DNA of 46,028 nt from JAFGHJ01 sp964523975 (GCA_964523975.1 CAZGBM010000006.1:1-46028), one strand, 5' to 3'. Positions 23,697 through 32,600 are shown, counted from the stretch's first letter. The notes: a model not told the origin generated them from the letters alone. Program-made: numbers and translations.

Positions 23697-25265
23697 CTAG
23701 TAAAGAAAAGCGCTTCCGCCGATAAATTCCCTTAGTATGGATGTTCTCGGTATCTCTTTTTCCCGAATGTTCAGGAAATGGTCCAAGAAATTTAAAAGTC
23801 GGAGAGCTTCGCAATAATAGGGAGAACTGGTCGAAACACATCTTAAAGGCGTTTCAAGGAAAACTTTCAATGCAGCGAGTTCGTAAACGAGTGATGAGTT
23901 AAACATTACATCGGCTCTTTCCTGATAAGGAAAAATAAATTGTTCTTCTCCGTCTTTTACGGACTCCCACTTTGTTAAAGTATATTCGGCATCATGCCCT
24001 CTGAATCTGGTATCTCTGAAAATCCTCCTTAGAAGCCTGACATCTCTGGTTGGAATCCTGTTTACTCTGTTGATGTTCAACTGGGTCAGAGGAGAAACAT
24101 AAATCAGGAAGGTTTTTATGGATATCCCTTTAAACAGGTCGGGATTGAAGGAATGAAGCCCCTCGATAATTAGCATATTGTTCTTGCCGAATTTGATGGT
24201 TTCGTTACTGTACTCTTTTTTTCCGGTTTTGAAATTGAAACATTGTTTTTTTACTTTCTCTCCTTTTAGTAATTTGCCGATATGTTCTCTGAATAATTTG
24301 ATGTCCAGAGCCGAAAAAGCATCGAAGAAATGCGTACCATCTTTATAATACGGAGTTTTTTCTCTCTCGAGAAAATAATCGTCAAGTGATAGATAAATAG
24401 GCTGGATACCATGCAAACGAAAATGAATACCGAGTCTTTTGGAAAGAGTCGTTTTACCGGAAGAGGAAGGACCTCCTATCAAGACAGCCTGGATTTTCCG
24501 TCTTTTTTGAACTATTTTTTTGCAGATGTCCGTTATTTTCTCGCTGTGGAGGACTTCCGCAATATTCAAAATTTCGGATATTTCGCCTTTTATTATATAT
24601 TGATTGAGTTGAGAAACATCCCAGACCTTCAGGATTTCGGCTTCTTGATTGGCTTCCCTGTAAGTGTTGAAAAGTTTTTTTCTTTCCTCGATTTTTCCCA
24701 CACTTGATGGGTCGTCTTTCGACGGAAGGATGAGTAGGAATCCTTCTTTGACCGGTTTAAGTTCGAATGTGGAGATAAAGCTCGTATTAGGCAAAAGTGG
24801 TCCTGCAAAATAAGCGGAAAAACCGTCGATGTTATAAACAGGTATGTACGAAACAGCGAGATTTTTCAGAATGTTTACATCGTCTTCTCTGCCGGAAAGG
24901 TAATGTATGGCTTCCAGCTTGGGGAGCATCAGCTTTTCTATATCTTTATTCTTCTTTATTAAATCCTTCATTTCTTTTTTAGTCGAATTTAAGTCCAGTT
25001 TTCCCTTCAGAAATCTGCCTAAAATGGCATTGCCGTATGAATGTTCTATTTTGATTGTGACTTTTCTCTTCTTTGACAGGTAATCGAGCAGGAAAACCAG
25101 TGTCCTTTCGTAAGTTCTTCTGCCTTCTGCATCTCTCACATCGAGAAATTGTACCGGACTATCAAGCGGGACACTATCCCCGAGAGAAGTATATTGATTG
25201 TTTTCTTTCGCGAGGGTTATGGGAAATTTTAGACCGGGAAACCTGTCAAGTATTTTCTGATTCAT
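23697..25265 (-). CDS. Uridine-kinase-like nucleoside kinase with ThrRS-like N-terminal region
   Basis: A 522-residue protein. The C-terminal half is a P-loop phosphoribulokinase/uridine kinase domain: Walker A VLIGGPSSSGKTTLSKRL (about 262-279), YLSLDDYFLERE, and MLIIEGLHSFNPDLF. The N-terminal half follows the fused family in which a TGS-like segment and a threonyl-tRNA-synthetase-type second domain precede the kinase (EGRRTYERTLVFLLDYL, VTIKIEHSYGNAILGRF). It probably phosphorylates uridine, cytidine or a related nucleoside with ATP or GTP. As the last gene of the pyr operon, that role fits. The ATG at 25265 overlaps the upstream GGDEF gene by 20 bases. Confidence 0.82.
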   Translation of the reverse strand: MNQKILDRFPGLKFPITLAKENNQYTSLGDSVPLDSPVQFLDVRDAEGRRTYERTLVFLLDYLSKKRKVTIKIEHSYGNAILGRFLKGKLDLNSTKKEMKDLIKKNKDIEKLMLPKLEAIHYLSGREDDVNILKNLAVSYIPVYNIDGFSAYFAGPLLPNTSFISTFELKPVKEGFLLILPSKDDPSSVGKIEERKKLFNTYREANQEAEILKVWDVSQLNQYIIKGEISEILNIAEVLHSEKITDICKKIVQKRRKIQAVLIGGPSSSGKTTLSKRLGIHFRLHGIQPIYLSLDDYFLEREKTPYYKDGTHFFDAFSALDIKLFREHIGKLLKGEKVKKQCFNFKTGKKEYSNETIKFGKNNMLIIEGLHSFNPDLFKGISIKTFLIYVSPLTQLNINRVNRIPTRDVRLLRRIFRDTRFRGHDAEYTLTKWESVKDGEEQFIFPYQERADVMFNSSLVYELAALKVFLETPLRCVSTSSPYYCEALRLLNFLDHFLNIREKEIPRTSILREFIGGSAFLY

Positions 25266-26793
25266 CAATCAATGAAATTGCTTTTTCTACGTCTATATAA
25301 GCGATGTTGTCTCTTCCCCTGCCTTTGACGTAGTACATTGCCAGGTCCGAAAGACGTAGCAAATCGTAGAAATTCGTGCTATCTACCGGATAGCATGCTA
25401 TACCAAAACTTGCCTTGATCTGGGCTTCAATGGTCTTTTTCTCATCTTTTATGCGGAACATCTTTTTCGATATCGAATCTTTGAGCATTTTTGTGAATTC
25501 TATTGCACCCTTCAAATCTAAATTCTTTAGAATTATTATGTATTCGTCCCCTCCGTACCTGATACCAACATACTCCTGGTTCTCTATTTTGTTCTGTATT
25601 TCTTTGCCCACGAGGCGCAGCAGCTTGCTTCCAATCAAGTGATTATAACTATCATTTATGTTTTTAAAATGGTCTAGGTCCATGAATATCACGGCTCCTT
25701 TATCACCCGATACCTTCCATTTATCCACGATGGCAGGCATATACTCATTGCAATACCTTGAATTATATAAGCCGGTGAGCTCATCCGTGATAGTTGCCAG
25801 TCTTATTTCCTCATATAACCTCGCATTATCTATAGCGATACCGAGCTGATTGGAAACTTCCTTTATTATTTTGGCTTCCTCTTTACTGAAAGCGTATTTT
25901 TCCGGAGAACCTATTGTTATTATTCCGATGAGTCTTTCGCCTTTCTTTATTGGGGCGACCATTTCCGATTTAAGCCCGCCAACAAAACCCTTGAATGCTT
26001 TCTCTTTCTCCGTGTCCTTGCAGATAACCATTTCCTGGGCTTTCAATACTTTTCCTATTAAGCCTCTATCCTTTGGTAATTTGCGAATAGGTTTGACATT
26101 CTCCTTGGCGGAAAAACCTTTAAGTATTGCATAGGAACCTCTTACGAGGGCTATACCGACAAAATAGTAATCGAATGCTTTCTGAATCAGTTCTGCGCTC
26201 TTTTTCAGGAGTTTGTCAAGATTGAGAATGGAAGTAATGGTTTTATTTATGTCGAAAATAAGCGTTAAATAACGAATTTTTGACTTTAGATTCTGTACCA
26301 GATTCGCGTTTTCGAGAGCGATGGCTGCATGTTCGGCGTAATTATTGACCAGCTTCAAATCCTCCTCGTTGAAATGTGTTTTGTCTTTCTTGTTTATGGC
26401 TTCTATTATACCCAGTATTTTCCCTTTGCTGAGTAATGGTACGGAAAGAATATTGTGCGTTACAAAGCCTGTCTGTTTATCGATACTCTGAAAAAATCTT
26501 TTATCATTATAAGGGTCGGTAACGATTGCGGGTTTCTTGTTTTTTACTGTCCACCCCACGATTCCTTTGGTAATCGGCATCCTTTGTCCCATCAGCGTGC
26601 TTTTCTTTTTGCCTATCACCTCTTTAAAAACAAGCTCCTTCCTTTCTCTGTCCAGCAGGAGTAACGACCAGGCTTCCGCATCGAGAAGTTGAGAAACGTT
26701 TTTCATTATCAGAGAAAGCACTTCGTCAATTCCGATATCCGGAGAATTGATCGCCTTTAAAATTTCTCTCAATCCATCAACTCTATTCCTCAT
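25246..26793 (-). CDS. GAF-GAF-GGDEF diguanylate cyclase (soluble)
   Basis: A 515-residue cytosolic signalling enzyme. GAF 1 is about residues 15-165 (LLDAEAWSLLLLDRERKELV, THNILSVPLLSKGKILGIIE), GAF 2 about 190-330 (SEMVAPIKKGERLIGIITIG), and the GGDEF domain about 340-505. It has VIFMDLDHFKNINDSYNHLIG and the loop IRYGGDEY, compatible with c-di-GMP synthesis. No RxxD inhibitory site is visible. GAF domains commonly bind cyclic nucleotides or other small ligands. The ATG at 26793 is chosen because GGAGGAGAG lies directly before it; it overlaps the upstream cyclase-like gene by 11 bases. It sits inside the pyrimidine operon. Confidence 0.88.
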   Translation of the reverse strand: MRNRVDGLREILKAINSPDIGIDEVLSLIMKNVSQLLDAEAWSLLLLDRERKELVFKEVIGKKKSTLMGQRMPITKGIVGWTVKNKKPAIVTDPYNDKRFFQSIDKQTGFVTHNILSVPLLSKGKILGIIEAINKKDKTHFNEEDLKLVNNYAEHAAIALENANLVQNLKSKIRYLTLIFDINKTITSILNLDKLLKKSAELIQKAFDYYFVGIALVRGSYAILKGFSAKENVKPIRKLPKDRGLIGKVLKAQEMVICKDTEKEKAFKGFVGGLKSEMVAPIKKGERLIGIITIGSPEKYAFSKEEAKIIKEVSNQLGIAIDNARLYEEIRLATITDELTGLYNSRYCNEYMPAIVDKWKVSGDKGAVIFMDLDHFKNINDSYNHLIGSKLLRLVGKEIQNKIENQEYVGIRYGGDEYIIILKNLDLKGAIEFTKMLKDSISKKMFRIKDEKKTIEAQIKASFGIACYPVDSTNFYDLLRLSDLAMYYVKGRGRDNIAYIDVEKAISLIDESENT

Positions 26794-29293
26794 CTCTCTC
26801 CTCCGGTAAGACCTCATAAATGATTTTGACTCTTTCTTTTTTGTTCAGAAGCTCCCCATTCTCGTCAATGGTAAGCTTAAGATCTAAGGGAATATCAAAT
26901 TTAAGAGCTTTTCTTTTATCTTCTTCGTCTAAATTGTAAATACCGACCGGTGCAACGCTAAATCCTTCAAAGAAGAAGGAACGGTCCTTATCTTCTCCCT
27001 TCAGGACATAAAGTAATTTATCGATTATTTCTTTTCCCGAAGCCGAGCTCGTGAGCGGTTCCGCAAATCGATATTCATCGGAATTGAGCATTAGATTTAT
27101 TAAAGTATTGTTGTCTATGAGTATAACCGACCGTTCGGGGCTTCTGCCCGAGGAAAGTAATGCAGCTTCGTCAACTAGAATCCCGTTCAGGTCCGGGTCT
27201 CCGAAAGCATTCGGGGTAAAGATTAAGTCTTTACCGGGATTACCGCTTGCAATTCCTATGCCCAGGCGGAACAAAGATTTGAATTGAGGCGGCAGGAGGG
27301 CATAAGTAATCCCTTCGTGGAATATTTCTTTTTCCGTTATTTCTCCGAACCAGGTGCGATACTTGACGTAATTTTCTTTGACGAATTCTTCGGCAGCTTT
27401 AACCATATTCAAAGCAGTTCTTATCGCTATTTCCGAACTCTTTACGTGTGGCAAAAGATTGAATTCGTCTTCAAGAGCCGTAGAATAACGTACGACTGCC
27501 CCCGATCTTGTCTGGGAAGTTTTGTAAATATTTTTGTAAAGTTTTTGGGAATTGCTGCCGAACCAGAGAATACCGCCATCTCCGGTATCTTTTACTATAA
27601 AAGAAGAACCCTTTCTGGCAGCTTCGAAAATGCGGGACTGGAACAAAGAGATAATCGATTTTTCCCTTTCGGCGTCTCTTAACCGGTGAGACATAAAGGT
27701 AGAGCCTCTTATATCGTAAACGAGTGAAGAAACCAGAGAGGAAAAGGTCTTGTGTAGAACTTCGGATAGTTTACGTTTTAATTCCAGATTCTCCGTATCT
27801 ATTTTAGGTTTGATTTTCCCGCTCTTGGAAAACCTGTAAAAATAACCTTTTGGTAAAAGTTCAAGCCCTACAAGATGAATTATTTTATCTCCGTTTATTC
27901 TGGACCTCGGATTATCGAAATCGATTAAAGGAGGCCATAATTCTATCATATTGTTTATGATTTGCCGAATGAATATTACTTCAAGAATGTCAGAAAAGAC
28001 TAACTTATAGTTGTGAATCACTTTACTGATGTCGGGCCAGTAAGATCTTTTTCGTTCGGAACTCAATTTCGCAAAGATTTGAGTATCTTTGGTCGTTTTT
28101 TCTTGTTTTATCAGAAAATTTATTATGGCTTTTTCGGAAGCCGGACTTATTACAGCCATAAACGGCTGCGCATGCCAGAATTCTAATACCATCTTTTCTA
28201 TCGCCCATGAAGAAACAGGAGGCAGTAAAGAATATATATCCTGAGAGGTTATGTTGAGGAGTAATTTGTTCTGGTCTATCTCCTCCTTTAATATTGAGCC
28301 AGAGTTTTTAAGCTCCTGAACCATCCTGACGTGCAATTTCAAAGTTTCTTCAAGTTTTGTAACCTCTTCCTGTATGTCCGAAAGTGCCGTGGACAGGTCT
28401 TTGCTTCTCACGTCCACCAGAGCCTGCAATTTATTAAGACTCTTTTGTAGAAACTTATTGGTTTCTTCTCGTACATTTATGTCTTTGCCGTCCAGAGCCC
28501 TATCCCTTTCTATCAACTTCTTTTTTGCCATACCGGATTTCCGGGAGGCAATTTTTGCCAAAATTTGCAAGGTGCTCTTGGTGGGAACAAAAAAATCTCT
28601 GAAAGGGAAACTTTTTAATGCATTTATGCTGGCAATTTCGGAATTTTTAAAAAGGGAAATTATATCGTTTGATTCTCTTTCGGTAAAATCTTCTATCAAA
28701 ATATCATGTATTTTGGTGAACACGGAAGGAGTCAAACCATAATGGACAAGAAAGCGCCCCAGGTCGCCTACGGTGAGATTTCGAATGGGGTATCCTAAAA
28801 ACAAAGGCTCTTTTATTATTAATCTTGTGAAAGGTCTGATTTGTTCCAGAGGTACTCCCTCTAAAATGGCATCGACCAGTCTCCTGCCGGTTGCGATGGA
28901 ATCGTGAAGCCCTTCTATTATTTCAGCCGGGTATAGATTCATTAAAGCTGATAGCAGTATTACAAAATAATGCTCGCCTTTGTCGAGAGCATTAAGGGCT
29001 AAATCGTTTAGGAATTTTTTGTCTTTTTTATATAATTTATCTTCCTTCAACCTGACGAATATATCTCCGAGGTAAGCAAGGTCTTCATTGTTAATCTCTA
29101 CAAACATTTTAACGTTGTGCTCGTTGAGAAAATCGGAAAGTGTCGTTTTGATGGACCTCGATTTCAAATATCGCAACAAAAGCTTTTTGGAGTATTCGAA
29201 TAGACCCTTTTCTCCGACGCTTTCTTCGAGGTTCTCGAGAAGTTTGCTTTCAAATGCACAGGCAAATTCTAAATACTCTGGGCTAAATTTCAT
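26783..29293 (-). CDS. Large cytosolic protein with divergent class III nucleotidyl cyclase domain
   Basis: An 836-residue protein without membrane segments. Residues 1-280 are helical and unassigned, ~285-345 form a coiled coil, ~350-515 are helical, and ~520-720 look like a class III cyclase homology domain. SLVYDIRGSTFM (Asp527) matches the first metal-aspartate motif, SFIVKDTGDGGILWF (Asp569, Asp572) the second. FRLGIGIASGN followed by FGDPDLNGILVDEAALLSS (about 675-715) matches the GxxG...G--vN-Aa-L block of real cyclases. A ~90-residue insertion separates the halves, and the nucleotide-selecting residues cannot be assigned by eye. It may make a cyclic nucleotide or be a binding relic. 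It is preceded by pyrC (2-base gap) and overlaps the GAF-GGDEF gene. Confidence 0.6.
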   Translation of the reverse strand: MKFSPEYLEFACAFESKLLENLEESVGEKGLFEYSKKLLLRYLKSRSIKTTLSDFLNEHNVKMFVEINNEDLAYLGDIFVRLKEDKLYKKDKKFLNDLALNALDKGEHYFVILLSALMNLYPAEIIEGLHDSIATGRRLVDAILEGVPLEQIRPFTRLIIKEPLFLGYPIRNLTVGDLGRFLVHYGLTPSVFTKIHDILIEDFTERESNDIISLFKNSEIASINALKSFPFRDFFVPTKSTLQILAKIASRKSGMAKKKLIERDRALDGKDINVREETNKFLQKSLNKLQALVDVRSKDLSTALSDIQEEVTKLEETLKLHVRMVQELKNSGSILKEEIDQNKLLLNITSQDIYSLLPPVSSWAIEKMVLEFWHAQPFMAVISPASEKAIINFLIKQEKTTKDTQIFAKLSSERKRSYWPDISKVIHNYKLVFSDILEVIFIRQIINNMIELWPPLIDFDNPRSRINGDKIIHLVGLELLPKGYFYRFSKSGKIKPKIDTENLELKRKLSEVLHKTFSSLVSSLVYDIRGSTFMSHRLRDAEREKSIISLFQSRIFEAARKGSSFIVKDTGDGGILWFGSNSQKLYKNIYKTSQTRSGAVVRYSTALEDEFNLLPHVKSSEIAIRTALNMVKAAEEFVKENYVKYRTWFGEITEKEIFHEGITYALLPPQFKSLFRLGIGIASGNPGKDLIFTPNAFGDPDLNGILVDEAALLSSGRSPERSVILIDNNTLINLMLNSDEYRFAEPLTSSASGKEIIDKLLYVLKGEDKDRSFFFEGFSVAPVGIYNLDEEDKRKALKFDIPLDLKLTIDENGELLNKKERVKIIYEVLPEERDEE

Positions 29294-29295
29294 TT

Positions 29296-30579
29296 TTATC
29301 TTCCGGTATTTATAAAATCTCCATTGCTATAAATTATTTTTCCGTTTACTATGGTGTATCTGACGATCCCTTCGAATTTTCGACCCAAAAAGGGAGAATT
29401 TTTCGATTTCGAAGCGAAATCTTCCGGATTAACCTCCCGGCTGCTTTTAAGGTCCATGATGGTGAAATCCGCTGTTGCGCCTTCTCTTAGTTCTCCAAGT
29501 GGCAAATTGAATACTCTGGAAGGTGTCGATGAAAGTACCTCAATTAGCTTACCCAGGGTGATTTTTCCCGGTTTTACCAAATCTGTGTACAAAGCCGCAA
29601 AAGAAGTTTCCAGTCCTGTTACGCCGAAAGCGGCCTCTTCAAAATCAAGCTCTTTTTTGTAATCCGGATGGGGAGCATGGTCGGTTGCAACAATTTCGAT
29701 CAAGCCTTCTTTTATAGCCTTCTGAAGTACTTCAACATCATATCGTGTTCTTAAAGGGGGCTTCATCTTTTTGTTGGAATCAAAATTCCTGATCTCTTCA
29801 TCGCACAAAAGTAGATGGTGGGGCGTAACCTCTGAGGTTATGTTATCTCTTTTCCAATCTTTGATAAGTTCGACCGAAGTCGCGGTCGAAATGTGAGCCA
29901 GGTGCAGTCTTCCCTGGGTGAATTCAGACAGCAAAATATCTCTTGCCACGATCGTCGATTCGGATACATCCGGTATGCCCTTGAATCCCAGGCTGGTTGA
30001 AACAGCCCCTTCATGCATCTGTCCTTTTTTGGACAGATTCGTATCCTCAGGATGGTCTATTATGGGGACTTTGAATAGTTTTGAATATTCCAGAGCGTTA
30101 CGCATCAAAGAAGAGTCCATGATGCAATTTCCGTCATCGCTGAAAGCAACGCAGCCTACCTCAAAAAGATGAGCCATCTCCGAAAGTTCTTTTCCTTCTC
30201 TTCCTTTTGTAACGGCACCTATCGGGAAAACTCTGCACAGCCCTACTTTTTCGCTTTTTTCCTTTATATATCGGGCGACTCCTTCGTTGTCTATCGGTGG
30301 CTCGGTATTCGGCATTACGCAGACAGTCGTGTAACCACCTTTGACTGCAGCTTTTGACCCCGTTTCTATGGTTTCCGCATCCTCTGCGCCCGGTTCCCGG
30401 AAGTGAGAATGAACGTCGACAAAACCGGGGAAAAGGTACAATCCTTTTCCATCTATTTCTTGCTTTGCGGAAGACTTCGAATCCTTTGCAACCTTGCCTT
30501 TTTCTATTTGAAGTGTTCCGACCTCATCTATACCGTTTAGAGGGTCGAAAAGATGAATGTTTTTAATTTTTAAGTCCAT
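29296..30579 (-). CDS. pyrC: Dihydroorotase
   Basis: A 427-residue amidohydrolase that cyclises carbamoyl-aspartate to dihydroorotate, the third step of UMP synthesis. It has the metal-binding DVHSHFREPGAEDAET motif, GGYTTVCVMPNTEPPID, HPEDTNLSKKG, LHLAHIST and ATDHAPHPDYKK with the catalytic aspartate. The length fits the bacterial PyrC class I form, which often works with PyrB. It overlaps pyrB by 17 bases and precedes the cyclase-like gene by 2 bases. Confidence 0.95.
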   Translation of the reverse strand: MDLKIKNIHLFDPLNGIDEVGTLQIEKGKVAKDSKSSAKQEIDGKGLYLFPGFVDVHSHFREPGAEDAETIETGSKAAVKGGYTTVCVMPNTEPPIDNEGVARYIKEKSEKVGLCRVFPIGAVTKGREGKELSEMAHLFEVGCVAFSDDGNCIMDSSLMRNALEYSKLFKVPIIDHPEDTNLSKKGQMHEGAVSTSLGFKGIPDVSESTIVARDILLSEFTQGRLHLAHISTATSVELIKDWKRDNITSEVTPHHLLLCDEEIRNFDSNKKMKPPLRTRYDVEVLQKAIKEGLIEIVATDHAPHPDYKKELDFEEAAFGVTGLETSFAALYTDLVKPGKITLGKLIEVLSSTPSRVFNLPLGELREGATADFTIMDLKSSREVNPEDFASKSKNSPFLGRKFEGIVRYTIVNGKIIYSNGDFINTGR

Positions 30580-31504
30580 CTAATTTCCTTTTGGATAGAA
30601 GGTATAAAATGCTCATTCTTACGGCTACTCCCGAAGTGACCTGGTCTAGTATAAGGGAATACTTAGAATCCGCGATTCTCGACTCAATTTCGATTCCTCT
30701 GTTGATAGGTCCTGGGTGCATTATAACGACGTCAGGAGATGCAAATTTTTCGAGTTTTTCATAGGTTAGAGCATAGTTTTTCACGTATTCCCTTAGGGAA
30801 GGAAAGAAACTTTCTTCCTGTCTTTCCTTTTGAATCCTTAGAATGTAGAGAATATTTTTCCCCGGAAGCGTCTTTTCCAGACTGTACTGGAAATCAACTT
30901 CGAACGGTTCCAGCCAGAGAGGCAAGAGGGTGGGTGGTGCACATACGGTGACCTTTGCTCCCATTTTGTTTAGTCCCGAGAAGAGAGAACGACTGACCCT
31001 CGAATGTTTGATGTCTCCGATAACGGCAACCTGTAGATTTTTAAAAGTCGAAAATTTCTTCTTTATGGTCATGAGATCCAATAGTGCCTGCGTGGGGTGC
31101 TCGTGACATCCGTCCCCCGCGTTTATTATGGAAGCTTTCAGCCTGTCAGCCAGAAAATGTGGGGTGCCGGGCGCAGAATGCCGGACCACAATCATATCTA
31201 CTTCCATTGCTTCTATGTTCTTTGCCGTATCAAGGAGAGTCTCTCCTTTTAAAACCGAAGAAGAAGAGGCTGAAATATTGATGGTATCGGCAGAAAGTCT
31301 CTTCTCGGCAAGAACAAAGGAGTTCAGAGTTCTCGTGCTGGGCTCTAAAAACAGGTTGGCTACCGTAATTCCTCGAAGAGTAGGAGCTATCTTTATAGGT
31401 CTTTTCAAAATCTCTTCCATAGATTCGGCAGTTTTTAGAATCTCCTCGATTTCGTCCTTCGAGAGATCCTGTATTCCGAGTAAATCTTTCCTATTTGGAT
31501 CCAC
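30563..31504 (-). CDS. pyrB: Aspartate carbamoyltransferase, catalytic chain
   Basis: A 313-residue enzyme that joins carbamoyl phosphate and aspartate, the committed step of pyrimidine synthesis. Carbamoyl-phosphate loop FLEPSTRTLNSF, HPTQALLDLMTI, VIGDIKHSRVSRSLF, and VIMHPGPINRGIEI are all intact. No pyrI regulatory chain is seen, so control is probably by PyrR. The ATG at 31504 lies 14 bases inside pyrR. Confidence 0.95.
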   Translation of the reverse strand: MDPNRKDLLGIQDLSKDEIEEILKTAESMEEILKRPIKIAPTLRGITVANLFLEPSTRTLNSFVLAEKRLSADTINISASSSSVLKGETLLDTAKNIEAMEVDMIVVRHSAPGTPHFLADRLKASIINAGDGCHEHPTQALLDLMTIKKKFSTFKNLQVAVIGDIKHSRVSRSLFSGLNKMGAKVTVCAPPTLLPLWLEPFEVDFQYSLEKTLPGKNILYILRIQKERQEESFFPSLREYVKNYALTYEKLEKFASPDVVIMHPGPINRGIEIESRIADSKYSLILDQVTSGVAVRMSILYLLSKRKLDGLKN

Positions 31505-32054
31505 GTTTAACCTCTACTATCTTGACCGATTCTTCACCATCGATCTCTTCGAAAAGAACCTGAACTTCTTCTTTGTCTTTGAGTTCTACCGAAATTCCCG
31601 TATAATCGGGAGAAATAGGTAATTCTCTTCCTCCTCTGTTGACCATGACTGCCAGTCTCACGCTTATAGGACGTCCGTAATCCATAATCTCATCGAGAGC
31701 GGACCTTACCGTTCTTCCCGTATAAAAGACATCGTCGACCAGCAAAACTTCTTTCCCGTCTATTGGACATGGAAAATCCGTCGAGCCGATAATCGGTTTA
31801 GGCCCATATATAGTTAAATCGTCGCGATATAAGGTAATATCCATAACTCCCACTTTAATTTTCCACGGAGTTCTTTTTTCCAGAATCTTGAATAGCCTTT
31901 TGGCCAGAATGTCACCTCTTTTTCTGATACCGATTATGCACAGAGACTCGATATCAGGATTGTCCACTATGATTTCGGTAGAGAGTCTTTCGATGGTTCT
32001 CTTTATCTCTTTTTTGTCCATTAAAATTCTTTTTTCTTTAAATTTAATTTTCAT
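31491..32054 (-). CDS. pyrR: Bifunctional pyr operon regulator / uracil phosphoribosyltransferase
   Basis: A 187-residue PRTase-fold protein. PyrR binds pyr mRNA when UMP is plentiful and promotes termination, and has weak uracil phosphoribosyltransferase activity. The PRPP loop EVLLVDDVFYTGRTVRSAL and the GIRKRGDILAKRL and YGRPISVRLAVMVNRGGREL blocks are typical. The ATG at 32054 overlaps the end of a small upstream lipoprotein-like ORF; an ATG 11 codons in (32021) is an alternative start. No obvious PyrR-binding anti-antiterminator is visible in the short leader. Confidence 0.93.
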   Translation of the reverse strand: MKIKFKEKRILMDKKEIKRTIERLSTEIIVDNPDIESLCIIGIRKRGDILAKRLFKILEKRTPWKIKVGVMDITLYRDDLTIYGPKPIIGSTDFPCPIDGKEVLLVDDVFYTGRTVRSALDEIMDYGRPISVRLAVMVNRGGRELPISPDYTGISVELKDKEEVQVLFEEIDGEESVKIVEVKRGSK

Positions 32055-32157
32055 TTTTTATAAGAAAACTAATGGTTGCTTCGTATCTTATTAAACAACC
32101 ACTCGCGGAAAGAGAAGCAGAGACAAAGAGGGAAAGAGCAACCTTTTTTATATCCAT
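32044..32157 (-). CDS. Small lipoprotein-like leader ORF of the pyr operon (37 codons)
   Basis: A short ORF with a strong Shine-Dalgarno (AAAGGAGA, four bases from ATG) and a classic lipoprotein signal: MDIKKVALSLFVSASLSASG followed by Cys21, then LIRYEATISFLIKNEN. LSASGC is an acceptable lipobox. It overlaps the pyrR start by 11 bases, so its translation should be coupled to pyrR. The first half is encoded by a run of 32 nucleotides with only two purines on the sense strand (32107-32138). It may be a genuine small lipoprotein, or a regulatory leader peptide in the manner of enterobacterial pyrL, or both. Confidence 0.6.
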   Translation of the reverse strand: MDIKKVALSLFVSASLSASGCLIRYEATISFLIKNEN

Positions 32158-32175
32158 CGAGTCTCCTTTTTTATT

Positions 32176-32203
32176 AATTTATGAAAAACATCCGAATAGT
32201 CAA
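32176..32203 (-). promoter_or_regulatory. Promoter of the pyr operon
   Basis: On the minus strand, TTGACT (32198-32203), a 16-base spacer and TAAATT (32176-32181), 19 bases before the ATG of the small lipoprotein ORF. It is the only plausible promoter before the seven overlapping or nearly abutting genes down to 23697. Confidence 0.55.
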
Positions 32204-32229
32204 GGTTTGTTCTATCTGCAAAGTCGCTA

Positions 32230-32560
32230 TTTAATTGCTACAAAGGCACTAAGACACAAAGCCCAACCGACAACCCACTCATTTATTGATTTTACTTAAG
32301 AAATTAAAAATTATAAAAAACCATTCTGTTCTTCGTGTCTTGGAGACTTAGTGGCTAATCTTTTCAATTTTTTGCAAAAAAAACAAAAAGTTGACTGACA
32401 GTACTATATAGAAAAAAACACACGGAGAGCACAGAGTTTTTGTTTTTAAGCCAAAAGCCAAAGGCTAAAGGCTAAAGGCAAATAGCTATGTTTAACAACA
32501 AATCATAAGATAAAAAATCGAAAAATGGGAAAAATACGATACGGGTAAATGGGACTATTT
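32230..32560. repeat. Dispersed intergenic repeat, copy R6
   Basis: It lies between the divergent pyr and DnaJ units. Words are TGCTACAAAGGCACTAAGAC (from 32236), answered by the inverted CTTCGTGTCTTGGAGACTTA (from 32332). ACACGGAGAGCACAGAG follows, and a tandem phrase of AAAGCCAAAGGCTAAAGGC (32455-32480). No gene is seen in 32204-32600. Confidence 0.65.
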
Positions 32561-32600
32561 CACTGATTCACTAATCCACTCGGGCAAAGACCCTACCCCC

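Noticed and set aside
23656..23841. Alternative small ORF overlapping the end of the nucleoside kinase
   Set aside because: It lies out of frame within a well-supported gene and the MITE edge, with no family similarity.
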